In this document: piece by piece, positions 29,018 through 40,385 of the stretch | Layout: every line of letters starts with the position of its first letter | How positions within the stretch are numbered: position 1 is the stretch's first letter | From: Symsagittifera roscoffensis | Taxonomy: Eukaryota; Xenacoelomorpha; Acoela; Convolutidae | Direction of reading: 5' to 3' | Assembly (NCBI RefSeq): GCF_963678635.1 | Contig: NC_087062.1 | Location: 41,742,395-41,806,394, forward strand | Length of the DNA stretch: 64,000 nucleotides | Program-made: the position numbers and the translations under genes | The notes under the pieces: model-generated | The model's input: the letters and a program-made list of their open reading frames with translations, nothing else | The model's database searches: none | Told to the model about the DNA's origin: nothing

Positions 29018-31381
29018 TTCACTTATTCTCCTTTCTTATTCGTCCAATTCGTCAAGGATTTGCGCATCAGTGGTCTGTTGAGACTACTGTCTAGGCTTCC
29101 TCCATAATAGCAACTCTGTCCATACCACAGCCTGTTCTATTCTCATGATCCCTGTGGTGAACCTTCCACTCTTCTTCTGGCAGGGTTCCCAAGAAAGGTA
29201 CTCGGGCTGCGCTTCTTTTCTTTTGTTCTCCTGCGCGGTAACTCCCTTAAAAGTTCCTGTATAGTAATTTCAATCTTGTCAGGAGAGCTGCTCTCCGGCA
29301 AGTTATGGGTTGCATTCATAAAGGCTGAGGGAGGCTCCAGCGTGGAAGTTTGATCTTCCGCTGGTTCCGTCTTTCTGCCATTGTTTCTGTTCCTTCTTTG
29401 TCTTCGTCCAAGAAGTTGAAATCCAGGCTAGACGCACCACCTACTGAGGTTTTATTGTCGTCCTTCCCACTTTGCCGTGATCCTGCTTTCTTGGTTCTTT
29501 CGGTTGACGGTCTTCTTTCTTCTCGTCTTCTCGCTCTTCATTGTCCCCTGACCCTGATTGTCCTTGCTCATTGTCCATTGTTCATTGTTTCGATTGGAAG
29601 CCTTGACACGACTAGTTTACCTGCTGACCGGTCTTCATATTCTCCGTGTTTTATCATAATTCCTTCACAACCAAAGGGCGGTAGAGCAGTCGTAGTCAGC
29701 AGTTTCCAAGTTATTGTCATCTCTGGTCTCACATTCGTTACTATCAGTGCAGCTTCTTGCAAGTCTGCTTTGCCTCTCGTTGCAGTTGGCGCCACGATCA
29801 ACTCGGTCCATTCCTCCTCGAATCTGCTAGGTCTCGGAGTGGCTGCGTTGCTCACTCTTCTCCTCGTCAACTCAACAACATAGGCAAACTGGGTTTACTG
29901 CAGCACGGCAGCATTTCTGCTTCGAAGCACGGGTCCTTCGATTCGGAGAATTTTGCCATCCTTTTCTCGTTGGTCTCAAATTTTATCAAGCTCGGAGTGT
30001 GTACTAAGGAGTCTGCTCTGAGCAACATCCTCAGAATTAAGGGAATTTCGGGTATTTATTCTGGTAGTCTTTTGTAATCGACCCAGTCTTTGGTTTTTTT
30101 TCTCACTTTCTGGTATTAAGCTATCAGTCGAGGAATTCTGGTTATTTCGCAATCCGTTTTGTTGAAAGGTCTCAAATTCCAGAGCTTCGGGAACAGTTCG
30201 ATATGCCCTCTGTCCACTTTTCCCATTCAATTGCGGAAATGGTTGCTGAAATTTACTGCCGTCTAACCTGGCTCTAATAGTTTTGCAAACGTTAGAAATT
30301 TCGCTCATCAATTGTCCACTACTGAAAGGAGGTTAAGGTGTAACACCGGCATCCTCTAGGCTCCTACTTTCAAGTCCGGCAACGCGAACGTCACTGCCGG
30401 ACCGTGTATTACCGTGACAATCTCCCTGATCAGTGCTAAGGGATCTGTCCTCATAGCCAAGCATAACTCGGTAATTAGGGGAATTTTTCCCGCATAACGT
30501 GGCACGTCCTCTTCTTTTTCTTTTGTCTCGTCTTGTTTTCTCCGATGCCGAAGTCATTCTGTTGTAACAGGTATTGAATCAGAGTAAGTCTTAAATCTTG
30601 AGTTTTATCCCCAAGAGGCCATAGACTTTTTCATGTCGAATTTTTTCACATTCTCCCTCATCTTCTCGGGGTATTGGGTTAAATTTATCAACTCTCCCAT
30701 TTTATCATGCGTTATTGCAACCAATGCCAGGAGTCCGTCCAGCCGGAGATTTTGTATTCTTTCGGTAAACAGCACTGCAAGTCCTTTTCTGAAATTTTGC
30801 TCTGGACGTCATGAACAGTCCCAGGATCACTACGATGGATAATCAAGTAATGGCCTTGAGGAGTTCCCGTATTAGATAGCGAGAGAGTCCTGTGTAAATT
30901 TTGCCAGAAAGGACGCGGTCCATCCATCTCCGAACCCTTCGAATATGCTATCCGTCCTCTGAAAACCTTTTTCTCCTCGCACGTTTCCTGTCCAGTATGC
31001 CTGGTACTTACTGTGTTGTCTGGTACATACTGTCTATGGACTTCGCTGACTTCTCTCCTTCGTTGTCTACCTTGTTCAATTCTCTTACCAGGCAAGCGTT
31101 TAGCTTCGCAATCATCGTGGACCCCGCTCGCAAGTGTCTCTGCCCAATGCTGCTATCCGAGGAGTCAAGTGCAGCCACTTGATTGCCTCCAGTTTCGTTC
31201 GCAAAACCATGGCTTCCAAGTGAGCTTTCGTTTCCTTGGCGTTCTGCCTCTTTACCTTTTCTACCTCATCGAACTGCACAAGTCATTAGACATCTCCTTT
31301 ATCACTTGATGATCATCAGCAGTTCCTGGCTTCATCTTGAGCTGCTTGGTGAAATTAGACATTTCCAATACCAACATTTCC
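29018..31381 (-). pseudogene. Highly decayed coding region downstream of the SGNH remnant
   Basis: Short open pieces at 29,568-29,870, 29,976-30,311, 30,333-30,557 and 30,712-31,095, all minus, in changing frames. The sequence remains GC-balanced and protein-like compared with the AT-rich DNA right of 33.7 kb, so it was coding. None of the pieces shows a motif I can name. The DAGVTP, RSGSDVRV and KEYKISGW pieces could seed a search. Confidence 0.4.
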
Positions 31382-33547
31382 CTCCAATACTAGCATGTGC
31401 AGCGAATGGTCGTTAAATCCTCTCAGAGCAATTGAGATATCCGACCATACTGCCGGAAATTCTGACCGAAGTAGCCTCAGTATCTTCGCTTCCACTCTGC
31501 GGTTTGGGGCAGGTATGATCACATCATTTTTCCTTTCGGAGAGTAATGCTATTCTTGCATAAACGAACTTTAATCAATCTGTGTGGTGTGCATTTCCCGG
31601 CGACAACACGCGTTATCTTCTGGAATTAGCCTTCCTTTAACACGTCCATGACTTTGCCCATGGACTACAGAATGTCTTTGATTGCTCGCCACACTGTATC
31701 CTACTACGAAGGTGATCATTAACGCCAGCGAACACGATTGTGATCGGATTCATCTCGGTTTGACGTTGAATCCAGGTCTGTTCGCGCAATCATTATTACG
31801 TCGGGCCAAAACAGAGACTTAGAGGTGTGCACGAAGTCCGAGCTCGCAACCACCAATATTTTAGTTCTCCTCATTTCTTCTTTGTCGTATGCCGCGACGA
31901 TAGTCTCGTCTATTCGAAATTTCAGCTCACCGTACCTTTCGACATCACCTTTTTGGGTTACTGATTTCGGACAAGCTCTTTCTTTCACGTGAGCTGGAGG
32001 CGCTCGCATTTGCTTAAACATCTTCACTTGTTGTCCAGTTGGTGCTCTAGTTGTCAAAAATTTTCCTGACCTCTCCTCTCTGTTCTGTTCACTGTGGTTC
32101 GTCCTCACGTCTTGTAAGGGTCTGACGTTTACTGGACCCATGGTGTTATTTGAGGGCAGTCCCTCAAGGTCAGCAAAATGGGATGCCGTCGTGGAGCTAA
32201 AATTGATTCCAGCTGCTATCAACCAGTCCACTCCCACGATTGAGTACAGTCCATTCAGGGGACAAAGCTTCGCCCCATTCATTATTCTCATCGCATCAGC
32301 TGCATAACTTACTGTCTGAAAGTTCAACTTCATCAGATCTTCTTTATAACTATGCCAGGGGACGGTATCGGTCTTGACCACATCAAGGAATTTCTATCAG
32401 GACATCGCTCCTCCATGCTTGTACTCGTCGTCTCTGATCTGGAGGTGCCTGAGGTCGTTTCTACTGCTTATTGAACTGATCCCAAGCTTCGTCGGGGATG
32501 AAGGGTTCTCCTCGCTGGTGCCTCGCCTAGTCGATCCAGTACATGGCACCTCTTGTCTCGCTCGCCCGAGTTCTGCAGCACTTGTGGCACAGCACTTGAT
32601 CCCAGGCGTGTCTCCAGATTAGGAGGCACAAACGTCGAAATCGCCGGTATGTTCGTCGCAACTTCTGTTTTGAGTACTCCCGTGTCAAAAAGTTCAACTT
32701 CCAACTCATCTAATTGCTCCTCGAAGACACGATTTATGCAGCCTTGTCCCTCTGTGCTATCATAATGTATCCCATCAGTGGTGAATCTGGCTTGGTCTAG
32801 AGCTCTCAGCTCATGCTCTAAGTCCATCAAGATCATTCGTCCAGCGTTGCGACTTGCCAAATTTTGCACGATGCTGCTCCATCTGACGAATCTTTAGTTG
32901 TGTCTTCTTCCGGTGGACGATATCGTCCTCGTACTCATTGGTATGGTGCAAACGGTCAGTACCGCGCACTGAAGCTTCTGCCGTAGTGTTGTGAATAGAC
33001 ATACCAGCATCGACTCCCATTGAGCTTCTTCTGTGTCTGATTTCCTGGACACGTTGTTCGTACCTATTAAATTCATTGTGTTCACTATTTTTCCAGGGTT
33101 CATCAATTCTACCATCCGAAATAAGTGGGCTATTGTGGCGCCTCCGAAAGCCATCACCGTAGTGATCCATGAGATTCTTAAGTTCTGCAAAACTCTCACT
33201 AGACTTTCGTCCAAAATCAAATGCGATATTCCAAGCGGAGGTTGCTGCATGTTCATCGCTTGACTCCATGTCGATTGGTTAAAACATGCTTGCATGTCCG
33301 TATCTGGGACTCCTGTGAAGCTGTTCTTGATATGATTATTTTTCTTTATGTCAAACACGCGCGACACTTTCTTCATGGGCATCTCCCGTATCTTTCTGTC
33401 AGAGGCGTTTGAGGTCTTTGCTGGTTTTGTCGAGGAAGCAACTCCCGTTTTCTTCATTACTTCCGAAGAGAGCTCTACTCTGCCGGGATCGTCAATCGTA
33501 CCATAGGGTGCAGTCACCGCGGAACCTGGCACAATCCTGTTGGCCAC
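31382..33547 (-). pseudogene. Decayed homologue of the SGNH-hydrolase ORF3
   Basis: Three overlapping frames (32,894-33,547, 32,468-32,869, 31,719-32,381) align in order with the intact ORF at 1-2743. The nucleophile block reads DESLVRVL instead of GDSLVRVL and the Asn block GTNNVSR instead of GTNDVSR. The Asp-His block DGIHYD is kept. The linker MGPVNVRPL matches MGPINYRPL. The second SGNH-like module is also present: SSDF...LFWPD, then FAGVNDHL at about 31,700, then a further GFNDHSLH at about 31,400. At least three frameshifts or stops break it. Its N-terminal third is missing at the border with the AT-rich Polinton region near 33.6 kb. Confidence 0.8.
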
Positions 33548-33599
33548 GACCCGGCCAGTGGTTGGTAGTAGAAGAGTGAGGAGAAGAGTGAGGTGACTC

Positions 33600-35035
33600 C
33601 CATGTATTCATATAGCGAACAGATTTCCTATGTATTAAGATAGTGCTTAGGTTTCCTAATGTAATAAGATAGAGAATGGTAAGGTTGCAGATGGTAAGAT
33701 GGTAAGTTTCAAAAAATGTTTGGAGCTCGAATTTTTTGGAGATCAATTTTGCCGATATTTGCGATTCTTAGCTAACTTCTACGATTTGTGATATGTAAGA
33801 GCTATCTTGTTTTAGAAAACTTCGGTATGGTAGGTTTCACATGGTTGGTTTCAGAAAATTTTTATTCTCAAATAAATTTTCATCTTGAAAAAAAAAATTT
33901 TTCTTAAAAAAATGAAAAAAAAATTTTTGGATGGTAAGTTTCAGATGAAAAACTTCGACAAAAAGTAAGTTGCAACTTAGAGTAGGGGTTCATAAACTAA
34001 CATATCACAGAATCTTTTTTCTATCAAAAAAATCTATTGAATACTTATTTCATCTTATTTATATTCCCTTAGTTTATCTGGGGAAAGTTGACAAGATGGG
34101 ATTATCTTTGACAGGTGGGATTATCTTTGACCCCTGATATTCCTTTGACCCCTGATATCTTTGACCCCTGGGACTATCTTTGGCCCCTGACATTCCGCTC
34201 CACGAGATATCAGGGGAATCTTGACAGCTGCTCATGGTTGATTATTTTTATATGCCACTTAATCGTTTATTCCCCAGGTTATCTGGAGAAATGATGACAG
34301 CTCCATTATACTTATTAATTTTATGACTGATTTTTTTACACATAATTATCCCACGACCATATGACAGATGCATAATAGCAGCTCCCCTCAGAGTTAGCGA
34401 AGCGTGAACTTTTTTCTTGAGAGATTCAAATTTTAAATTTTCATAAAAAATTGAAATACATTCAACAAAACTGCATGAGCTTTCCATTGGAACCAAGATA
34501 AAAATCTGCAAAAGTTTCGACCAGTCAGATGTATTTAACTAGTGCTCTATTTTACCTCAACCTGATTTTTTATTCTGTCATTTTTCTTGTCACGATTAAG
34601 TTCAGCTGTCTTTTACCACTTTGTCTTTAATCTTTTTAAAAAAATAATTTTAATTTCCGAAGTTTTCGAAAAAATATCATCCAAATTTGTCAATTGCTCT
34701 GCCCTGGTAAAAACTCACATTGAGAAAAATATAATATCACAATCCTTTTGTGTCCGATCGTTCAATTCATAGGAAAGTTTTTCTTTCTTTCTCAGAGTAA
34801 ACTTTCAAGAAGATGATACAATTTACTAGAAACTGGTTGAAACTTTCGTAAATTTATCTATTATATCGTTAATTCTTTCAATTGGGTCACTACAACAGCC
34901 ATATTTTATCATAATTCTCCGCGTTTTCCACCAAAAGTTATTTGCTAAGAATTTAAAAGTATTTAAAGATTTAAATTACAAAAAACTATGAGCAATTTAC
35001 TAAATCGTATAGTAAATTTACTGAAAAAATTTTCA
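33600..35035. other. AT-rich non-coding stretch, left border of the Polinton remnant
   Basis: A/T runs at 33,870-33,940 and no supportable gene. DNA polymerase B, expected in a complete Polinton, is not visible here. A cluster of short repeats occurs at 34,095-34,195. The Polinton terminal inverted repeat could not be identified. Confidence 0.4.
34095..34195. repeat. Short imperfect tandem repeat, unit about 17-22 bp
   Basis: The module (A)TCTTTGACCCCTGATAT recurs five times with small variation (GGATTATCTTTGACAGG, CCTTTGACCCCTGATATC, GACTATCTTTGGCCCC). Confidence 0.75.
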
Positions 35036-35039
35036 CTTA

Positions 35040-35480
35040 CAAATTAAAAATGTACTTTTACATAAAATTACTGATAAAACTCGAAACATGTACATCATGA
35101 GCATTATTCAAGTTTTTATGGAAGAATTTAAAAAGAAGAAATGCCGAATAAAATCGACCAAATTTTCATTTTTTTGTAGCTTTCGAGGAATCATTCGTCG
35201 ATACTTTTTGTCAAAAAGTGGTAAGTTGATCTCTTCCTACCCAAAGAATCAGCAAAGTAGTAACTTTCGGCAACTCGCGCAACCATGATCAAGTGTTCTC
35301 CTCTATCATTGGTTGGGGTTGATAAATAATTGCAGAAGAATATTTTGTTTGTTGTGGTACTGTATCAGAAGGGTATGATCCCATGTACTTGAACCTTAGC
35401 TCAGGAGTTCTTTCAATAATTTGCAGAAGTAAAAATTTATCCGTCTTTGCAATTTTAGTCAGATTTACATCGAAAAACAA
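35040..35480 (-). pseudogene. Polinton adenovirus-type cysteine protease, inactivated
   Basis: The N-terminal part reads in one frame (35,289-35,480, with FKYMGSYPSDTVPQ). After a shift, the catalytic His/Asp region reads DRGEHLIM...YYFADSLGR. A further segment contains AHDVHVSSFISNFM close to the usual C-terminus. The conserved Cys-containing helix start is replaced by NLVDFI, so the nucleophile is lost in this copy. Adenain-type proteases process capsid proteins in adenoviruses and probably in Polintons. It lies after the major capsid gene, as usual. Confidence 0.7.
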
Positions 35481-35527
35481 AGAAAGTGATAATTTGATAG
35501 TGTAGTTTAGGATTAAGAAAAGAATGA

Positions 35528-35789
35528 TTAAGGACTTACATATTTAGGAATTGAATCAATAAAGTTACATACACAAGCCTTATGTAGTAGGCAAAAGTTA
35601 TTGAACACTGTTTCACAGTCTAGGTTGAAGAAATGTCTCGGGTTTTTAATCAAATAGCTTTCATTCTCTATTTCATCGAATTTTAGCTCTGAAGAAATAT
35701 AAAACAAAAAGTACAGAGACAATAACGATAGAAAGTCCCGAAAAAATTTTAATATTTTTATTGGAACCTGAAAACTCAAAGAATTAAAC
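35528..35789 (-). pseudogene. Unassigned Polinton coding piece between capsid and protease
   Basis: Part of a 96-codon frame (35,528-35,818) containing DEIENESYLI and a FNNFCLLHKACVCNF stretch. It could be the start of the protease gene or a small separate gene. No family is recognised. Confidence 0.3.
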
Positions 35790-37064
35790 ATTTTTAGCCA
35801 TTGTTCCAAATTTATCAATTTGAATGTTTGATAGTCTTTCTCCCCAGACTTTCACTTCCGTTCCTTGCTCCAAGGGAAATTGGAAAAAGATTTATAATCT
35901 CAAGTTTTCTCCACTAAGTTCTGGATAATGCACATGTTCAGCTGTGATTTTGAAAATCTTTCATAGGAAGAGCTAGAAAATCTTGTTAAACTGTCTTGCC
36001 TTCCTTGTTGTATTAATGGGGCGACAAGGAGAAGTTGTATTCAATTAAACAATTGCTTTTCCGCCCCAAATAATTCTAAGCTCTCTCAAATGAAATCGTT
36101 AATAATTGAAAAAAAGATTTCATGACAAGATCCCGCAACAGCCAGTTTTGTATTCATTTCAACAGCTCTTCTTCTGATTGGGGCATTATTGAAAACATCT
36201 TCCTGAGTAAACTGGTTTTGAAGAGATGAAATGATAAAGATTCTTGCTATAGTTTCCATATAATTGAAATGAGCAGGTTCCTTCTCCACATTTCAATGCA
36301 TGTATTGATGATAAGGTTCAGCTACTAAAATTCTTTTAGTAAACAGCGAACAATCAACAATTTTCAGACTAACATTTGGATTATCAGACAGCATGTAATA
36401 ATTAGGTCTAGCTCGAATTAATTTGATTCGAATTTTGTTTTTAGTAGTAATACTTTTACACAAATAAACAAATCAATGGCAAGCCTGCCATAAACTGAAA
36501 AAATTATCCACTATCCTAAAAAAATTGCTCTATCAGTGAACGGATACATATCAAATGCTTCCGGATATTCTTCAAAACTATATCAGTGATAAGCAAGTCT
36601 TCCTTTATTACCCACTGTCGACGAGTTGAATTGGTTCGATATTTCTGCTGTATGAGGATATAATCCATTGCAATTGTAAGCCATTGTATTGTTAAAATTA
36701 ACTTCATAATTGGAGAACAGAGAATGTGGTAGATTAATTAGATAACTTAAGTAGGTTTGTGGTTCCTCATTTGAATCATCTCTAATTTTGATTTTTGTTC
36801 TGCTTTTTTTTTTAAAGCATCAAACAATCTTCATTTGAATAATTGAAGCTTTAAAATGAGTTGGGTATCACGCATATTCAAATAAAGATTAAGGTCTGTC
36901 TCAAGTTCAAACTCAATACTGCTTTCATCTAGAGAGGAACTGCGAATTACTTCTTGTGTGTAAGATGAAACAATCGTTTCAAAAACTGGGGATTTAATCA
37001 AAATCTCCAAAGAAGATTTTGTAAAAGCTCCGTACTGAAAATGACTACTTTGATTGATAACCAT
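35790..37064 (-). pseudogene. Polinton major capsid protein (double jelly-roll), inactivated
   Basis: The pieces follow each other in the order expected for the Maverick capsid family (that of C. elegans F54H12.2). An N-terminal piece at 36,831-37,064 contains SSIEFELETDLNLYL. A middle piece near 36,540-36,690 contains NGLYPHTAEISN and EEYPEAFDMYPFTDR. A piece near 36,300-36,420 contains LIVRARPN-like and NVSLKIVDCSLF. Next is the frame at 36,086-36,289 (EPAHFNYMETIAR, FNNAPIRR), and the C-terminal GERLSNIQIDKF is near 35,830. Several in-frame stops and shifts break it. Its function would be building an icosahedral virion shell. Confidence 0.8.
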
Positions 37065-37065
37065 T

Positions 37066-37359
37066 TTATTTTGTCAAAAACGTCTTTGCGAGAGCGAATG
37101 AGTTTCGAATTACATTTTCGAGAAATGATTCTTCTAGCTTACGCTTGGATTTCTTCTTTCCACCTCCAAACTGTTTTCGAACTGTTTTTGTTCCAACAAC
37201 TTTTGCAAATGTTTTGAGTTTTTTTTGTGCACTGAGACTTCTCCAATCTCTGTAGCAGCAGCTTTTAAATAAATCTGCCCCGATTCTTTTTGAAGCTGGA
37301 ACTTTATGTTTTTTTAATAAAGGGATTCGCAGTTCTCCCAAGAATTTGTGCAATAGCAC
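37066..37359 (-). pseudogene. Small basic Polinton protein
   Basis: 97 codons ending just before the capsid gene, with FGGGKKKSKRK in the second half and a LLKKHKVPASKRIG start. Small proteins with a GGG-Lys/Arg tail sit next to capsid genes in Polintons and resemble adenovirus core or minor virion proteins. The assignment rests on position and composition. The frame appears intact but may be missing its true start. Confidence 0.5.
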
Positions 37360-37535
37360 TCAAACCTCTTCCACGCTTTCTGCATGTCCACGAAAAATCG
37401 CGAAGTTAGCTGAACTCTGAGCAAACCTTTCGTATGAAGTATAAATCAAAAATTATTATCCGAAATCTCGCGAAACAAGAGAACAACTTGTGTAATTCCT
37501 AGGGATACAAAAGGATTTTTCACCTGTAGTATCCC

Positions 37536-38050
37536 TTAGTTCTGTTTTATGCTGTGGAAAGAGTTTTTTATAAGATTTTCAAATTTAAGATTCGTAAAGG
37601 GTTGAAAATTAATGAACTGTCCTGTAGCTATTATGTCTCCATTTTTTACTTTGGAAATGAAAAAAATACATCGAAGTGAAGGAGTTTTTGTATCACCTAC
37701 TATTTTATATTCTATAATATCATTATAAATCATTAGGGAATGTATTCTTATAATGTCGTAAGAATACTGAAGATAATGTGGAACTTTTCCTTTCATTATA
37801 ACCCCTGTCTAATTTTGGTCAAAATCAGAACCGAAAATGTAACTCAACTCAGCTTTTGGAATTACAAACACTGATTGATCCTAAGGTAAATGAATGGCAA
37901 TTTTCTGTGTAATTTTATCTACTGATGCATAAATTCCGTTATTTTCATAATTTCATGCGCGTATACGGTTTCGAATTTTGTCATTCAATGGCTACAATTA
38001 TATCAACTTTAATTGGATACAATCCAGGTTCAATATGCATTGGTTGAATC
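37536..38050 (-). pseudogene. Polinton penton-like minor capsid protein, inactivated
   Basis: The 86-codon frame 37,536-37,796 contains YDIIRIHSLMIYNDIIEYKI and GDTKTPSLRC, hallmarks of the Maverick penton/minor capsid family. It continues in the same frame upstream through ELSYIFGSDF and NNGIYASVDKIT, with three in-frame stops. A likely N-terminal piece reads HIEPGLYPIKV. Single jelly-roll proteins of this type form capsid vertices. Confidence 0.7.
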
Positions 38051-38324
38051 TTTCTTTTTTCCTCAGAACTTTCTCGCCCATCTTTAAAAGTAAATTTTCC
38101 CTCAGTATTGTTTTGGTACAATAAAGGGTACAAAATTTCTGAAATAGCAACCTCCCATTCTCCTTTAGGTTGTATTTAATCCAGTAGAAAATTTTTAAAA
38201 GAGCTAAGACTACTGCTCGGATAACAAATAAAAGAAGCATTGGAAACAAGCTCAAAATTAAAGAATGTATGCCAACTGAGCGATAGAAATTCAATTTAAA
38301 AAATGAATTACCTTTTATCTGAAC

Positions 38325-39420
38325 ATTTTCATAGCTCTCTCTCAAAAGTTTTTCCCAGAATTACCTCTTTTTTGAGATCTTTGATAATGTATGTAGGAGG
38401 TTTTTTTGTAGATATTGCCGAAATTTCAAAAATTTCATTTGTAAACTGTGGCTTGTATCCTTTTTGGAACAAAATATCATTTTTTAAAATTCTAAATCTA
38501 TCCCCAATTTTGAATTTTGGTTAAGAATATTTCATGAACAATGTTTATGCGAAATTGATAAAAAATACTATTTTTCACATCTCTCGGAGATTTTCCAATA
38601 GATAGCGTTTTCTAAAGTTCAATATAGAAACAAACTGCTGCAATTTGGGAACAAATTTTCACCGTTATTTTCAATGTGACGATATGTTATATATAATAAA
38701 GACTGAATTGCTCTCTCTGCAAATTCAGCTTTTGTTTCACTCATTGTAGAGAAAACTTCAACGTCTTTCTCATTGCAAAACTTTTTAAAAGATCACCCCG
38801 TATTCTGTTCTTTTATCAACCCAAAGTTTTTCAGGAGTGTTTTTTGTAGAAATCAATTTTTTGAAAGCTTTTAAGGTGTCTTTGGCATAGTTTGTTTTCA
38901 TTGTTTGAACTCTGACAAATCTCGAAAAAATATCTACAGCAACTAATAAAAACTTGATTCCCTTGTTTTGACTAGCTAATTTGTCTACAAAAGCCAAGTT
39001 AATACACCAGATTTCATTGATAAATTTAGAAAACGCTTGAATTCTTCGGAAACGCCTGATTGGTGGACCAAATTTTGCAAACGATGTCTTGGTTTGTGAG
39101 AACTGTTTTACTTTCTTTTGTGATAACCCACTCGCTTTTCTCAAGCTTTGAATAGAACCGTACGCAGATCTACCCCTAGAATACAATCTGTTTAGTCTTA
39201 CCTTTTCAGATTTTGAAAGGGATCATAGTTCATCTGTCTTTCGCCTCGACATTCTTGTTAAAAACAAATTTAAGTGGAAGTTGGGATGCTTCCAAATTAG
39301 TAAAGTAAGTATCTGGAAAATCGGTGCTTTTTTGCTTTAGTGCACACACTAAGTCTACAATAGATTCGTTTGTATCTCTATTGTTTTGTAACTAGAACTG
39401 TTTCATACTATGTCAATGGT
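38325..39420 (-). pseudogene. Polinton/Maverick integrase, inactivated
   Basis: The 133-codon frame 38,785-39,186 covers the N-terminal zinc/linker part (YGSIQSLRKASGLS) and the start of the catalytic core (EIWCINLAFVDKL, DIFSRFVRVQTMKT, LWVDKRTEY). The next part, in another frame, contains FSTMSETKAEFAERAIQS with the catalytic Glu. The C-terminal SH3-like part lies at 38,340-38,520 (KFKIGDRFRI, GYKPQFTNEIFEI). The first catalytic Asp is replaced by Asn (codon 38,998-39,000), so this copy could not integrate even if joined. Sequence at 39,187-39,420 may be its N-terminal extension. Confidence 0.85.
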
Positions 39421-39472
39421 TTACTGACAAAAGGGGTGATGATATATATCAATTGTGAACCTTTAGTTGAAC

Positions 39473-40385
39473 TTAAAATATTTCTTTTTTTTGTGTAGAG
39501 GAGTTCTTTTTTGTGTTAACTCCGAAATTTCTCTTCGATATGTTGCTACGTCTTCTTTCCGAAGGCCTCGAAGCTTTCCTCTTAATAGGTTTACTAAACA
39601 CTGACTCCGAAACTGAGTGAAATGTTTTGGACAATTGAGAATGAAATGCTTTTGAAATCTTAGAGGAAATTTTTGAAATATTGAGAGAATAGATACGTAT
39701 TGCGTACTCATAGTCCAAAAGTTTTATATCTATTCCAGCTGGTAAATAAAATTTAGTTGGAGCCGAGCCAATATTAGAGCAATACCTAAGTGAAGCAACT
39801 GTTTTTGGGGTTAAATCAAAAATTAAATGACCATAAGGAACAGATGTTGCATCTTGATACCACTCTTCCAATTCAGATCCTAGACCTTATTGTTGACTTA
39901 AGGTTTTGATTTGTAAACCATCTCTCGTTGACTTAAACAAGACTATGTGTGTATTTTGTAATTCTACATCTCTTCCCAATTTGCTTTGATGAAACAAATT
40001 TTGTTTGATTTATATTGTGTTCAGACCCCTGTGTCTTCCAGCAGTGGCAGTTTTTACGTCTTCCAGCAGTGGCAGTTTTTACAAATTGTTTGGGGTTTGA
40101 AATTTCTTCACAAGAAACATCGAGTAAAAGCAGATATTTAGTTCCGTTATTATGAATATTTTCAATCAAGTCAAAATCTTTTCCTTGGACAAATTTAAGG
40201 TTTTTTCTTTGCATTTGACCATAAAGAGGTTAATAATGTTAATAAAAGTAAAAAGATTTTGTCGAATGTTGCTTGAAAAGTACCAATTTTTCACCAATAA
40301 AAAATCAGATGAGATTTTCCAGATCCACTTGGACCAACTAAGGGAAAAAAATTTCGTTCTTTGGTGGATATTATTTTATTCATAG
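39473..40385 (-). pseudogene. Polinton FtsK/HerA-type packaging ATPase, inactivated
   Basis: The Walker A motif GPSGSGKS is encoded at 40,335-40,312. The 93-codon frame 39,933-40,214 carries the Walker B strand (KYLLLLDVSCEEI, with the Asp retained) followed by FVKTATAGR. The C-terminal half is the frame 39,473-39,871 (EEWYQDATSVPYGHLIFDL). A 25-bp direct duplication at 40,032-40,081 shifts the frame after TATAGR. The last 60 codons are Ser/Lys-rich and may be a read-on. The enzyme would pump DNA into the capsid. Confidence 0.8.

Noticed and set aside
34095-34195. Short repeats as the Polinton terminal inverted repeat
   Set aside because: The repeat is direct, not inverted, and no counterpart occurs near 42.5 kb.
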